64,000 nucleotides of DNA from JBBIOU01 sp037443205 (GTDB taxonomy: Bacteria > Bacteroidota > Bacteroidia > Flavobacteriales_D > UBA2798): assembly GCA_037443205.1 (NCBI GenBank), contig JBBIOU010000002.1, forward strand, positions 62,001-126,000. The letters are read 5' to 3'. Under the pieces are notes generated by a model. It did no database searches, was not told where the DNA came from, and saw only the letters and a list, made by a program, of their open reading frames with translations. Both the position numbers and the translations under genes were made by a program. This document shows, one piece after another, positions 9,141-19,124 of this stretch (position 1 is its first letter; every line of letters starts with the position of its first letter).

Positions 9141-10586
9141 ATGAAAAAAACCATCAAAAATATTTCGCTTATTTTATTTATAGGGAACATTTTTTATGCC
9201 TGCAAAAGTAGTCAACCGCTGATTGATAAAAACAATATTAAAACCGTAGAGCAGCTTTCTCAGAATACAACAGATACAGCAAGCATAGCCGATATAAAAT
9301 GGAAAGATTTTTTTAAAGATACGGTTTTAGTAAATTTAATAGATATTGCCCTAAAAAATAACCCCGATATACAAATTGCTGTACAAAAAATATACACAGC
9401 CAATGCCGTTTATCAGGCAAGCAAAAAAAATCTTTTACCAACACTCGGATTAAGAACTGCAGTCGATTTAAATAAATATGGCCTATATACCATCAATGGC
9501 ATTGGCAATTTTGATTCAAATTTATCGCCTAATATTCCGGATGAAGCTAAAATACCCGACCCTGTGGTGCCCGATTACTTTTTGGGTATGCAAGCAGCCT
9601 GGGAAATAGACCTGCGGGGCAAATTACGCAACGAAAAAAAATCAGCGTATTTCAAAAGCATGGCAAGTGTATTCGAAAAGCAATTGATACAAACCTATTT
9701 GATTAATAATCTTGCAAAAGCTTACTACGAATTACTTGCCTTAGACAAAGAACTGGAGATTGTTCAGGATAATATAGAACTGCAGGAAAAAGCATTAGAA
9801 CTGGTAATAATACAAAAAGCAGGTGGCAGAGCCAACGAATTGGCAGTTAAACAATTTTCGGCACAACTGTTAAACTCGCAAAGTTTAGAGTACCTCATTA
9901 AACAACAAATTACCGAAACCGAAAACTACATCAATTACCTGGCCGGTAGATTTCCGCAAAAAGTTAACCGTGGTGATTCGCTTTACAAACAAGTGTTACC
10001 CCAGCAAATTTCAGTTGGCTTATCCGGTAAGCTATTGCAAAAAAGACCCGATATACAAATGGCACAAGCTGAACTTTTTTCCGGATACAGCGATGTTAAA
10101 GCCGCAAAAGCTGCATTTTATCCTTCATTTACAATCAATGCTTATGGCGCATTTAATGCCTATAATACACAATTTATTTTTACCTCACCGGCATCGCTGG
10201 CATACGGGGCACTCATGAATGTGATGATGCCATTATTAAACCGCAATCAAATTATGATGCAATATAATGCAAGTATAGCAATGGCCAATGCGGCATTTTA
10301 TAATTACCAAAAAACCATTTATAAAGGCGTGGAAGAAGTTTCTACCAACCTTAGCAGAATTGATAATTATAAAAACGCAGCCACTAAAAAAGAAGAAGAA
10401 GTAAAAGCCTTAAAAAGTGCCGTAAGCATTTCTAAAGATTTATTTGTAACCGGATATGCCAATTATTTAGAGGTTATTGCGGCACAAAAAAGCGTTTTAG
10501 AATCAGAAATAGATCTCATTAATCTTAAAAAAGAGCAGTTTTTTAGTTTGCTCGATTTATACAGAGCCTTAGGCGGTGGTTGGTAA
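9141..10586 (+). CDS. TolC/NodT-family outer-membrane efflux lipoprotein
   Basis: This 481-residue outer-membrane factor supplies the exit duct for the RND pump. It has a lipoprotein signal peptide ending NIFYAC (about residue 21) and two OEP repeats. The first includes VNLIDIALKNNPDIQIAVQK and the second LLQKRPDIQMAQAELFSG, the usual 'RPDI' block of NodT-type channels. Long alpha-helical stretches rich in Ala, Glu, Lys and Gln form the periplasmic barrel. The gene begins 9 bases after the pump gene and ends the operon. Confidence 0.93.
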   Translation: MKKTIKNISLILFIGNIFYACKSSQPLIDKNNIKTVEQLSQNTTDTASIADIKWKDFFKDTVLVNLIDIALKNNPDIQIAVQKIYTANAVYQASKKNLLPTLGLRTAVDLNKYGLYTINGIGNFDSNLSPNIPDEAKIPDPVVPDYFLGMQAAWEIDLRGKLRNEKKSAYFKSMASVFEKQLIQTYLINNLAKAYYELLALDKELEIVQDNIELQEKALELVIIQKAGGRANELAVKQFSAQLLNSQSLEYLIKQQITETENYINYLAGRFPQKVNRGDSLYKQVLPQQISVGLSGKLLQKRPDIQMAQAELFSGYSDVKAAKAAFYPSFTINAYGAFNAYNTQFIFTSPASLAYGALMNVMMPLLNRNQIMMQYNASIAMANAAFYNYQKTIYKGVEEVSTNLSRIDNYKNAATKKEEEVKALKSAVSISKDLFVTGYANYLEVIAAQKSVLESEIDLINLKKEQFFSLLDLYRALGGGW

Positions 10587-10660
10587 TAGGTTTCAACTGT
10601 AAGCTCCCCGCTATTCGATCATTTAACCCAAATACGTATGTGAAAATGCGTAACCGTTAA

Positions 10661-10811
10661 TCCCCAAAAAGGCATTAGGCTTTTTTCGCGGCAAGCCGGG
10701 TGTATTGCTCTCCCCTTTTGGGGGAGATGGAGGGGGTGTATTAACCCAAATGCCACTCACATACACACGCACTTGCATAAGCCCCGCTAAATTGTGGGGC
10801 TGATAACCATC
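10661..10811 (+). repeat. Dispersed intergenic repeat, copy 1 (divergent)
   Basis: This ~150-base element lies between convergent genes. It contains GGCAAGCCGGGTG, then CTCCCCTTTTGGGGGAG (a self-pairing stem), GATGGAGGGGGTGTATTAAC and a final hairpin AGCCCC...GGGGCT near 10784-10803. The same order of blocks is found at 49706-49868 and, inverted, at 54727-54900. Confidence 0.75.
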
Positions 10812-10833
10812 TGAAGATTAAAAAACCGAGGCA

Positions 10834-11556
10834 TTATTTTTTAGCCAGTTCATTAAGTTTATCACTGATAAATTTTTGTTCAATTTCCTGAGCTCTTTCT
10901 AATGGCAGTTGTTCATTATCTCCATTAAATGCAATGATAATTATATCAGTTAGTCCTTCTTCGTTTAAGATTTTTACCATATCTTTTGCCTCATTATATC
11001 CGAAAAATTTTCCGCATATATAAGATTGAGTACCGAATTCCGTAATTTTTATTTTGTATTTGGTCGGAAGGTCTAAAAAGGCATTTGCATTTTTACCATC
11101 GTACACACCTATTTGCAAGCGATAGTAAACCATTTTTTCACCTATCTGTTGCAGCAAACTTTCTATTTCCTCTTTGCTAATCTCTTGTGTTTTATGTTCT
11201 TCGGCATGGTTTCTGTTGTTTAACAATTCAAAGGCATCTTTTAAAGAAATTTCATAATTATTAAAAAAAGATTTAATTTCAAGCTGCTTAAATCCCGCTT
11301 CTTTCAAATCGTTTTTTGCTTTTTGTGCCCACAAATAATCGCACCATGCACCACATAATATGGTTTTTGATAATTCATTTTTACCGCTAATCGGAGCAAA
11401 TTTTTTTTCTTCAGTAGCGCTTAGTATTTTTTCGCTAAGATTTATTTCTATTCTAAAAATCAACCCATTGGGAATAATTGTTTCCGTATGGTTTGCATGG
11501 ATTTTAATAACCGCATTAAACATTAAGGCTGTTATCAAGTAAGTAATTTTTTTCAT
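10834..11556 (-). CDS. Secreted SPOR-like protein of unknown function
   Basis: The 240-residue protein has an N-terminal signal peptide (MKKITYLITALMFNAVIKIHA). The C-terminal part (about residues 145-225) reads YYRLQIGVYDGK...YICGKFFGYNEAKDMVKILNEEG...IIIIAFNGD. This fits the SPOR-like peptidoglycan-binding fold common in Bacteroidota secreted proteins: a 'VQVGxF' strand, a mid 'GxY' turn, then an 'A...L...G...A' helix and strand. A weaker half-repeat (GAWCDYLWAQKAKNDLKEAGF) precedes it. The assignment rests on pattern resemblance only. The gene stands alone, with a promoter-like pair about 105 bases upstream. Confidence 0.6.
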   Translation of the reverse strand: MKKITYLITALMFNAVIKIHANHTETIIPNGLIFRIEINLSEKILSATEEKKFAPISGKNELSKTILCGAWCDYLWAQKAKNDLKEAGFKQLEIKSFFNNYEISLKDAFELLNNRNHAEEHKTQEISKEEIESLLQQIGEKMVYYRLQIGVYDGKNANAFLDLPTKYKIKITEFGTQSYICGKFFGYNEAKDMVKILNEEGLTDIIIIAFNGDNEQLPLERAQEIEQKFISDKLNELAKK

Positions 11557-11864
11557 GGCTCAAATGTTTTTTAGGTTAAACATTTACTAATACCACGAAG
11601 CTTCATGTTTTTTAAGGCCTTGCAGCTTTAAGGCTGCTCTGCTTGTTTTAACTGATAAATCAAAAATAATGTTTGAGCATCAACGACAAAATATTAATAG
11701 GCGCGCATAACAATTGTTTGTAGAAAAAAAGTTATTCCAAATAATATTTGGATTTTTAAATCGCTGCATAACGAAAATGAAGAGTTTGTTTGTTTTATAA
11801 TTAAAAGAATGAGCTATGTACTATTTAGACGAAAGCGTGAGGATAGCTGACGAAAGAAAATAAT
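11557..11864. other. Intergenic gap between two minus-strand genes
   Basis: The 308 bases hold no convincing gene. The only feature supported is the promoter-like pair at 11661-11690 for the SPOR-like gene. A weak GC-containing dyad lies around 11612-11640. Confidence 0.5.
11661..11690 (-). promoter_or_regulatory. Promoter-like pair for the SPOR-like gene
   Basis: On the minus strand TTTG (11687-11690) is followed after 18 bases by TATTTTTG (11661-11668), matching the phylum consensus. Confidence 0.45.
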
Positions 11865-13763
11865 TTAATAGGCTCTTACTTTTTTTCCCTCCACGTAATT
11901 TACAAATGCCCTATTAACTACTTTGTTACCTCCGGCCGTAGGGTAATTGCCGCTAAAGTACCAATCTCCTTGATGATGCGGGCAGGCATCATGAAGTCCT
12001 TCTAAGGTTTGAAAAATAATTTTTACCTGAGCCTTGCAATTTTCGGGAGTAACCAGTTCGGCCACTTTATCTGATATTTGTTGGTATGTATGATGTTTAT
12101 ATATATTGGTTACTACATTTTTGATTTGTTCTTTAGGTTTTTGCAGTTCTTCTTTGGCATATACATACACTTCATCAATTATATGACCCAGATTATTTTC
12201 CTGCAGAAGATTTATGGCAGCCTGAAATGCAATAAAATCACCTATTATGGCCATATCAATTCCATAACAATCGGGGTATCGTATTTGGGGGGCCGAAGAA
12301 ACAATGATTATTTTTTTAGGATTGAGCCTATCCAGCATTTTAATGATACTTCGTTTTAGTGTGGTTCCTCTTACAATCGAATCATCTATTACCACAAGAT
12401 TATCGCTTGGTTTTACGGTTCCCCAGGTAACATCATAAACGTGTGCTACCATATCATTACGGTCGTTATCGTTGGTAATAAAGGTTCGTAATTTAGCATC
12501 TTTAATGGCAAGTTTTTCTACGCGCGGGCGCATAGCCAGTATTTCGGTAAGTCGCTCTTCACTAAGGGGAGTATCCGAATTAATTATTTTGTCTTTTTTT
12601 ACTTTGTTCAAATAATCTTCTACGCCTTTAATCATTCCGTAAAAGGCTGTTTCGGCTGTATTGGGAATGTAAGAAAAAACCGTGTTTTTTAAATCATAAT
12701 TAATTTCTTGAAGTATTTGGGGCACTACATTTCTTCCTAATTGAATGCGCTCCCGGTAAATGTCATAATCATTGCCTCTTGAAAAATAAATTCTTTCGAA
12801 GGAACAAGCCGTTTTATTTGCCGGTTTTCTAACCTGTAATTCTTTAATGTCACCATTTTTACGAATCACCAGGGCGTGTCCTGGGGTAAGTTCTAATATG
12901 GTATCTTTTTTTACGTTAAATGCGGTTTGTATAACAGGCCTTTCAGATGTAACTACGGCTATTTCATCATCATAATAATAAAAAGCCGGACGTATGCCAT
13001 TGGGATCTCGCAGTACAAAGGCATCGCCATGCCCAATCAAACCGGCCATCGTATATCCGCCATCCCACTTTTCTGCGGCATGGGTTAAAATCTGTTGTAT
13101 ATCCATGTTAGAGGCTATGAGCGATGATATTTGTTTGTTAGAATAGCCCAGGGTTTTATATATTTTAAATAAACGTTCGTTTTCTACATCTAAAAAATGT
13201 CCAATTTTTTCCATTACTGTTACTGTATCCGAAACTTCTTTGGGATGTTGCCCCAGTTCTATCAAATGGTCAAACAGTTCTTCTACATTGGTAAGATTAA
13301 AATTGCCTGCTACCACTAAATTACGGGTCATCCAATTATTTTGCCGTAAAAATGGATGACAGCTTTCGATGCTGTTTTTACCATAAGTCCCATAGCGTAA
13401 ATGCCCTAAAAATAATTCTCCGGTAAACCCGTAATTCTCTTTCAGCAATTGAGTGTTTTTAAGCACCTCGGGCTGTTTATCCGCCAGGGATTTAAATTTA
13501 CCAAAGATGTCTTCAAATATCAGTTGTATGGCATTGGGTTCAACTGAGCGTTTTCGGCTGATGTATCTCTGCCCGGGTTTTACGTCAAATTTAATATTGG
13601 CTAAACCGGCACCATCCTGGCCCCTGTTGTGTTGTTTTTGCATCAACAGGTACATTTTATTCAGCCCGTAAAATGCCGTACCATATTTTTCCAGATAAAA
13701 ATCAAGGGGTTTTAACAGTCTTAAAACAACAATGCCGCATTCGTGCTTAATAGAATCACTCAT
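11865..13763 (-). CDS. purF: Amidophosphoribosyltransferase-type protein (PurF family, long form)
   Basis: PurF transfers glutamine amide nitrogen to PRPP in the first step of purine synthesis. This 632-residue protein has an Ntn-type class II glutaminase domain. CGIVVLRL follows an eight-residue leader, MSDSIKHE, which would be removed to expose the catalytic Cys9; RGQDGAG and GHLRYGTYG are further markers. The phosphoribosyltransferase domain has the PRPP loop VIDDSIVRGTTLKRS and then SSAPQIRYPDCYGIDMA. It is longer than classical PurF (about 470-510) because of inserts and a C-terminal tail. This long form is common in Bacteroidota and often coexists with a classical PurF, so true PurF activity is likely but not certain. 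A TACCTTTG element lies 33-40 bases upstream. Confidence 0.85.
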   Translation of the reverse strand: MSDSIKHECGIVVLRLLKPLDFYLEKYGTAFYGLNKMYLLMQKQHNRGQDGAGLANIKFDVKPGQRYISRKRSVEPNAIQLIFEDIFGKFKSLADKQPEVLKNTQLLKENYGFTGELFLGHLRYGTYGKNSIESCHPFLRQNNWMTRNLVVAGNFNLTNVEELFDHLIELGQHPKEVSDTVTVMEKIGHFLDVENERLFKIYKTLGYSNKQISSLIASNMDIQQILTHAAEKWDGGYTMAGLIGHGDAFVLRDPNGIRPAFYYYDDEIAVVTSERPVIQTAFNVKKDTILELTPGHALVIRKNGDIKELQVRKPANKTACSFERIYFSRGNDYDIYRERIQLGRNVVPQILQEINYDLKNTVFSYIPNTAETAFYGMIKGVEDYLNKVKKDKIINSDTPLSEERLTEILAMRPRVEKLAIKDAKLRTFITNDNDRNDMVAHVYDVTWGTVKPSDNLVVIDDSIVRGTTLKRSIIKMLDRLNPKKIIIVSSAPQIRYPDCYGIDMAIIGDFIAFQAAINLLQENNLGHIIDEVYVYAKEELQKPKEQIKNVVTNIYKHHTYQQISDKVAELVTPENCKAQVKIIFQTLEGLHDACPHHQGDWYFSGNYPTAGGNKVVNRAFVNYVEGKKVRAY

Positions 13764-13795
13764 GGATACCTGTAGGAAAGGTTTAAATATTTATG

Positions 13796-13803
13796 CAAAG
13801 GTA
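13796..13803 (-). promoter_or_regulatory. -7 promoter element upstream of the PurF-type gene
   Basis: TACCTTTG (minus strand) matches TAnnTTTG. No well-spaced -33 TTTG is visible, so support is partial. Confidence 0.4.
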
Positions 13804-13886
13804 CGTTTATTTTGGCAACCATTAACCACTATATACGTTTGCTCAATAGATAATTTGTTAGTAACTTGCTCTCATTTTAATCGGTT

Positions 13887-16800
13887 TTGAACAGGTTTTT
13901 ATCGATAATATTGTTTTGTTTGTGGCATTTGTTACTGCCCGAAACGGTTGCACAGCAACAAAGCAGCGTATTTTTTACCGAAAACAACGGGCAATGGGAT
14001 GAAAAAATTCAATATTTACTACGTTTAAATAGTGGTAATTTTTACATAGAAAAAAACGGGTTTTCTGTTTTATTATGGGAACAAGAATCATCCGAAGAAG
14101 AACATGAAAACCATGCACCCCACACACATAAAGCAATAAATCCAAACTGCAAAGCACATTTTATAAAAGCAAGTTTTGTGGGTTGTAATCCTGATGTAAT
14201 CTTACATAAAGAAAATATCTGCACTTTTTACAGTAATTTTTTTATTGGTAACGATCCTGCCAAGTGGCGGGGCAATGTTAAATCCTATCAAAAAATTATC
14301 TATAAAAATTTATACGCGGGTATTGATTTGCAATACTACGGAAATAAAGACAGGCAAATAAAGTACGATGTATTGGTAAAAAAAGGTGCCAACCCCTCAT
14401 TATTTAAAATAAAATACAGCGGTGCCGAAAAAATTTTTGTAAAAAATCAAACCTTACACATACAAACCGGCATAAAAACCATTAAAGAATTAAAACCTTA
14501 TGCCTATCAAATTATCAATGATATAAAAACAGAAGTCCCCTGCCATTTTAAAGTTGATAATCATACTGTAAGTTTTGAATTTCCGCATGGATATAATACA
14601 CAATATGATTTAATTATAGATCCGGTGCTTATTTTCTCTACATACAGTGGCTCTAGCGCTGATAATTTTGGTTTTACGGCCACATACGATTCACAAAAAA
14701 ATGCTTACGGTGCAGGCATTGTATATATGACCGGTTCATACCCCGTTACACCGGGCGCTTTTCAAATGGGTTTTAACGGCACGAATAATTTAACCCGCGA
14801 TATTGCCATTACAAAATTTAACCCCAACGGTAATGGTTTGGTATATTCAACATATTTTGGAGGCAGCGGCACTGAAGCTCCACACTCACTGGTTTGCAAT
14901 GTCAATGACGAATTATTTGTAATGGGAACCACCGGATCGGCAGATTTTCCGGTAACCGCAACTTGTTATGATAATTCCTTTAACGGAGGCTTTAGCGTAT
15001 CACCTTTCGCATCAGGCATGGATTATACTTCAGGTTCAGACATTTTTGTTGCCCATTTTAATGCAGCAGGCAATGCCTTAATTGGCTCAACGTATATCGG
15101 AGGCTCAAGCAACGATGGGCTTAATACTGCTGCCGGTTTGGCATTTAATTATGGCGACCCATTCAGAGGTGAAATTATTATTGATGCGGCCGGAAACTGC
15201 ATTGTTGCCTCCACTACACAGTCATTAAATTTTCCTGTGACAAATGCTTCACAACCAGCTTTTGGCGGAGGTACACAAGATGCAGTTATTTTTAAAATGA
15301 ATGCCACCTTAAGTACACTTATCTGGTGTACATATTTTGGCGGAAATGGCGATGATACCGGCTATGGAGTACAATTAGACGGAGGAGGAAATATTTACAT
15401 GAGCGGAGGCACCTCCAGTAGCAATTTATCGGTTACTCCGGCAGTAATAAATCCTGTATACGGAGGAAATGTGGATGGCTATATAGTACGTTTTTCTGTC
15501 ATTACAAATAATATACAAGCTTGTACCTATTTAGGCACCCAGCAATATGATCAGTCGTATTTTGTACAAATAGACAATAACAACGATGTTTATGTGGTGG
15601 GGCAAACCCAGGGAAATTATCCTATAAGCCCCGGTGTATATAACAATGGTCCCAGCGGACAATTTATTCATAAATTAAATAATACCTTTACCGGCAGCAT
15701 TTTTTCTACACGCATAGGCAGGGGAATAAACGGAGTGGTTGATATTTCTCCTTCTGCTTTTCTGGTAAATGTTTGTGGACAAATTTATTTATGCGGATGG
15801 GGAGGCGATTTAAACGGTTATTATCAAAATCAACAAAGCAGCACTAACGGACTTCCGCTTACTTCAGATGCCTTTCAGTCAACTACCGATGGCTCGGATT
15901 TTTATCTGATAATCTTAGCGCCCAATGCAAGCGGGTTGCTTTATGCAACTTATATGGGCGGGCCTTTAAGCAAAGAGCATGTAGATGGCGGCACCAGCCG
16001 TTTTGATAAAGACGGGCTGGTATATCAGGCTGTGTGTGCAGGATGCGGCAATTACGATGATTTTCCTGTTACTCCCGGTGTTTGGTCTGCTACCAACAAT
16101 AGCTTTAATTGCAATATGGCTGTATTTAAGTTCGACATGAACCAATTAACTGCTTATGCAAACTTCTCTATCAATAGTTCAGTTTGTACATTTCCGGTAA
16201 CGGTAAATTTTACAAATACCAGCAATGGCGGACAAAGTTTTTACTGGGATTTTGGCGATGGAAATACCAGCACCACCGAACATCCTACCCACCAATATCA
16301 AAACCCGGGTATATACAATGTGATGCTTATAGCAACTGATACCAATACCTGCAAAGGCAAAGATACCGTGTACTTACAAGTAATCATCCCTACCCCACCC
16401 GATGTTACAGCCAATCAACCACCTGATATTTGCATAGGCGATACTACCACACTTAGCATCATTGCAAGCGGAGGCATAAGCTATTCATGGTCTCCGGCTA
16501 CAGGCTTAAGCTGTACCAATTGCCCCAACCCCAGCGCCAACCCGGCTGCAACTACTACCTATACCGTTACGATTACTGATACAAACGGCTGCACTGCTTC
16601 GGATAATGTTACGATAACGGTAATACCTAACGTACAAGCCGGAATGAACGTAAACTTTACTCCTTGCATCATTCCTGCACTGGTTTCATTAAATAATTCA
16701 AGTACTAATTCAGTAAGTTACTATTGGGATTTTGGCGATGGATTTACTTCTACCAATACTGATCCGCAACATGTTTACTCTTCCCCCGGCAACTATACTA

Positions 16801-17618
16801 TTACACTAATTGCCACCGATTCATCCACCTGTAATATCTCTGATACCGTTACCTATAATATTTATCTTCCTCCCCCATTAACTATTACCGTAGGTGGAAA
16901 CGATACTATCTGCAGCAATACAAGCACCGGTATCTTCGCCTCAGGTGCAAGCACTTATCAGTGGTTTCCTCCCTATTCGATAGATAATCCAAGTTCTCCC
17001 AATCCCAATGTAAGTCCTGATGTTTCTACCGTATATATGGTGATTGCTGTTGACAGCAACGGCTGTGTAGATACCGGATATGTTAACATTGAGGTATATC
17101 CGCCTGCCTACATAGATGCAGGGCCTGATTTAATATATGATGATGTTGGGCCGGGCGTACAAATAAATGCAGTTATACCCAACGGCACTAACCAATATTA
17201 TTGGACTCCTGCTACCGGTTTAAGTTGCATCCATTGTTTAAACCCTATTGCTACCCCTAATCAATCTACAACTTATTATTTATTTTATACCGATCAATAC
17301 GGTTGTACTTATGTAGATTCGCTCATAGTATTAGTAACTCCAAGTGTGTTTATCCCCAATGCATTTACCCCGAACGGAGACGATAAAAATCCGGTGTTTA
17401 AGCCCATAGTTAGAAATCTGAGTTATTACGAGTTTTACATATTTAATCGCTGGGGAGAAATTATTTTTGAAACACGCGATACCGAAGCCGGATGGGATGG
17501 CACACATAAAAATAATAAATGTCCGATTGACGTGTATGTGTGGATGATAAAGTATGCCGATCAAATTAATCCGGAAGTCATTAATGTAAAAAGAGGACAC
17601 GTTACTTTGATAAGATAA
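13887..17618 (+). CDS. Giant T9SS type B surface protein (DUF7948, SBBP propeller, PKD domains)
   Basis: The 1243-residue secreted protein begins at a TTG: a stop codon lies 9 bases upstream in frame and the signal peptide (MNRFLSIILFCLWHLLLPETVAQ) starts exactly there. Residues ~28-250 form the DUF7948-type domain (FFTENNGQWDEKIQYLLR). Residues ~250-720 form a beta-propeller-like region of SBBP repeats with recurring 'STYFGG' blocks. Two PKD domains (YWDFGDGNTS ~785, YWDFGDGFTS ~945) are separated by Ig-like segments. The last ~90 residues (VFIPNAFTPNGDD...FNRWGEIIFET...GHVTLIR) are the gliding-motility-associated type B sorting domain. Export by T9SS and surface attachment are inferred. A paralogue with the same architecture starts near 55618. 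Confidence 0.9.
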   Translation: MNRFLSIILFCLWHLLLPETVAQQQSSVFFTENNGQWDEKIQYLLRLNSGNFYIEKNGFSVLLWEQESSEEEHENHAPHTHKAINPNCKAHFIKASFVGCNPDVILHKENICTFYSNFFIGNDPAKWRGNVKSYQKIIYKNLYAGIDLQYYGNKDRQIKYDVLVKKGANPSLFKIKYSGAEKIFVKNQTLHIQTGIKTIKELKPYAYQIINDIKTEVPCHFKVDNHTVSFEFPHGYNTQYDLIIDPVLIFSTYSGSSADNFGFTATYDSQKNAYGAGIVYMTGSYPVTPGAFQMGFNGTNNLTRDIAITKFNPNGNGLVYSTYFGGSGTEAPHSLVCNVNDELFVMGTTGSADFPVTATCYDNSFNGGFSVSPFASGMDYTSGSDIFVAHFNAAGNALIGSTYIGGSSNDGLNTAAGLAFNYGDPFRGEIIIDAAGNCIVASTTQSLNFPVTNASQPAFGGGTQDAVIFKMNATLSTLIWCTYFGGNGDDTGYGVQLDGGGNIYMSGGTSSSNLSVTPAVINPVYGGNVDGYIVRFSVITNNIQACTYLGTQQYDQSYFVQIDNNNDVYVVGQTQGNYPISPGVYNNGPSGQFIHKLNNTFTGSIFSTRIGRGINGVVDISPSAFLVNVCGQIYLCGWGGDLNGYYQNQQSSTNGLPLTSDAFQSTTDGSDFYLIILAPNASGLLYATYMGGPLSKEHVDGGTSRFDKDGLVYQAVCAGCGNYDDFPVTPGVWSATNNSFNCNMAVFKFDMNQLTAYANFSINSSVCTFPVTVNFTNTSNGGQSFYWDFGDGNTSTTEHPTHQYQNPGIYNVMLIATDTNTCKGKDTVYLQVIIPTPPDVTANQPPDICIGDTTTLSIIASGGISYSWSPATGLSCTNCPNPSANPAATTTYTVTITDTNGCTASDNVTITVIPNVQAGMNVNFTPCIIPALVSLNNSSTNSVSYYWDFGDGFTSTNTDPQHVYSSPGNYTITLIATDSSTCNISDTVTYNIYLPPPLTITVGGNDTICSNTSTGIFASGASTYQWFPPYSIDNPSSPNPNVSPDVSTVYMVIAVDSNGCVDTGYVNIEVYPPAYIDAGPDLIYDDVGPGVQINAVIPNGTNQYYWTPATGLSCIHCLNPIATPNQSTTYYLFYTDQYGCTYVDSLIVLVTPSVFIPNAFTPNGDDKNPVFKPIVRNLSYYEFYIFNRWGEIIFETRDTEAGWDGTHKNNKCPIDVYVWMIKYADQINPEVINVKRGHVTLIR

Positions 17619-17647
17619 TTCGTAGGGCAAATTTGTTTAACCGGTTT

Positions 17648-17677
17648 TTTGCGCAGCAGCAATTTTATCTATTTTTG
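17648..17677 (+). promoter_or_regulatory. Promoter-like pair driving the SAM riboswitch-hom transcript
   Basis: TTTG at 17648-17651 and TATTTTTG at 17670-17677 have an 18-base spacing. Transcription would begin about 30 bases before the riboswitch. Confidence 0.5.
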
Positions 17678-17718
17678 TAATGTAATACTTCGGCCATCAT
17701 TACCTGTGTAATGAACTG

Positions 17719-17827
17719 AATTTATACAGAAGAAGCGAGAGAACGGGCTCAGCGACCTTCTGGCAACCTGATAAATTTTTATCAAGGTGCCAATTCCCGA
17801 CTCCTGCAAAATGGAGAAATATAAATT
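17719..17827 (+). promoter_or_regulatory. SAM-I-type (S-box-like) riboswitch
   Basis: The conserved SAM-I core is visible: GCGAGAGAA...GGGCTC...CTGGCAACCTG, then AAGGTGCCAATTCCC. P1 can form between AATTTATA (17719-17726) and TATAAATT (17820-17827). P3 forms from CCTGATAAA with TTTATCAAGG, and P4 from CTCC with GGAG just before the 3' side of P1. The 3' strand of P1 ends 8 bases before the hom ATG, and no T-rich terminator hairpin is visible. Control by masking the translation start is therefore the likelier mechanism (inference). High S-adenosylmethionine should lower homoserine dehydrogenase and so methionine precursor supply. Confidence 0.85.
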
Positions 17828-17835
17828 TATTAATC

Positions 17836-19071
17836 ATGAGAAAGCAAATAAACATTGGACTATTTGGCTTCGGGTGCGTAGGCAACGGATTATATGATGT
17901 GCTTAGCAATAGCCCCGGATTTAAAGCCGACATCAAAAAAATTGTTGTAAAAAACAAGCATAAAAAACGCAGTTTACCACCTGAAAAGTTTTTATATCAC
18001 AAATCGGAAATTTTAGATGACCCCGATATTAACCTTGTGGTTGAATTAATTGATAATGCCACCGATGCTTTTGAAATAGTAAAAGAAGCTTTGCAAAAAG
18101 GCAAAAATGTAGTTACTGCCAATAAAAAAATGATTGCAGAAAATTTTAGTGAATTGGTTGAACTGCAGCAAAAATACGGTTGTTCGCTTTTGTATGAAGC
18201 CTCCTCTTGCGGAAGCATACCCATACTAAGAACATTAGAAGAATATTACGATAACGAACTGCTTAATTCGGTAAGCGGAATATTTAACGGCTCATCCAAT
18301 TACATTTTAACTAAAATTCAAAACGAAAACATCTCTTACGAAACAGCTTTGAAACAGGCTCAAGAGCTTGGTTTTGCCGAAAGCAACCCTAAACTTGATG
18401 TAGAAGGATATGATGCAAAATATAAATTAATCATTGTTGCCGGACACAGCTTTGGTGTGTTTATTAAACCCGAACAAGTATTAAATTTAGGCATACAAAA
18501 TCTGCAAAAACAAGATGTAGAATACGCTAAACAAAATCATAAAAAAATACGCCTGATTGCCGGTGTATATAAAACTGACAAAAAACATATTACCTTATTT
18601 GTTGCTCCGCGCTTTGTTGATAAAAACGATCCCTTGTACCATGTAGACAATGAATACAATGCGGTAACTGTTGAAGCAGCTTTTTCTGATAAACAATTGT
18701 TTATTGGAAAAGGAGCCGGAGGGCATCCCACCGGTTCGGCTGTTTTATCTGATATTTCTGCAAATGCCTATGATTATAAATACGAATACAAAAAAAGATT
18801 TCAAAGTCATCAAGTAGAATACACCAACGATATTGAACCCGAAATTTACATCCGCTATAATCATAAAAATATATTAGATAAGTTAGAAATAAGTTCTGTA
18901 AGCTCGTTTGGCACTAATTATATTTTAGCATATATTTCTTTAAAAGAATTACTCAACAAAAAAGAACTCATAAATCAATCTGGCTCTTTGGTTGTGTTTA
19001 CGGGGAATTTTAAAACGCCTTATATAAAACAACCTTCGCTATTGCATGTTAGCCTGACTAATTCTGAATAA
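17836..19071 (+). CDS. hom: Homoserine dehydrogenase
   Basis: The 411-residue enzyme reduces aspartate semialdehyde to homoserine, the branch point to methionine and threonine. It has an N-terminal NAD(P)-binding Rossmann motif (IGLFGFGCVGNGLYDVL), VVTANKKMIAE, the family hallmark LLYEASSCGSIPILRTLEEY, and GIFNGSSNYILTK plus LGFAESNPKLDVEGYDAKYKL. The catalytic Lys/Asp region is in the last of these. It lacks the fused aspartate kinase of ThrA/MetL and has only a short C-terminal region after the catalytic domain, so it is monofunctional. It follows the SAM riboswitch directly and stands alone. Elsewhere in Bacteroidota the riboswitch often leads a longer metY/metX/hom operon. Confidence 0.93.
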   Translation: MRKQINIGLFGFGCVGNGLYDVLSNSPGFKADIKKIVVKNKHKKRSLPPEKFLYHKSEILDDPDINLVVELIDNATDAFEIVKEALQKGKNVVTANKKMIAENFSELVELQQKYGCSLLYEASSCGSIPILRTLEEYYDNELLNSVSGIFNGSSNYILTKIQNENISYETALKQAQELGFAESNPKLDVEGYDAKYKLIIVAGHSFGVFIKPEQVLNLGIQNLQKQDVEYAKQNHKKIRLIAGVYKTDKKHITLFVAPRFVDKNDPLYHVDNEYNAVTVEAAFSDKQLFIGKGAGGHPTGSAVLSDISANAYDYKYEYKKRFQSHQVEYTNDIEPEIYIRYNHKNILDKLEISSVSSFGTNYILAYISLKELLNKKELINQSGSLVVFTGNFKTPYIKQPSLLHVSLTNSE

Positions 19072-19124
19072 GCAGGAAAATTTTTTAGACTTATTTAGGT
19101 TAAATCTCTAATGCTGAATTAGAA

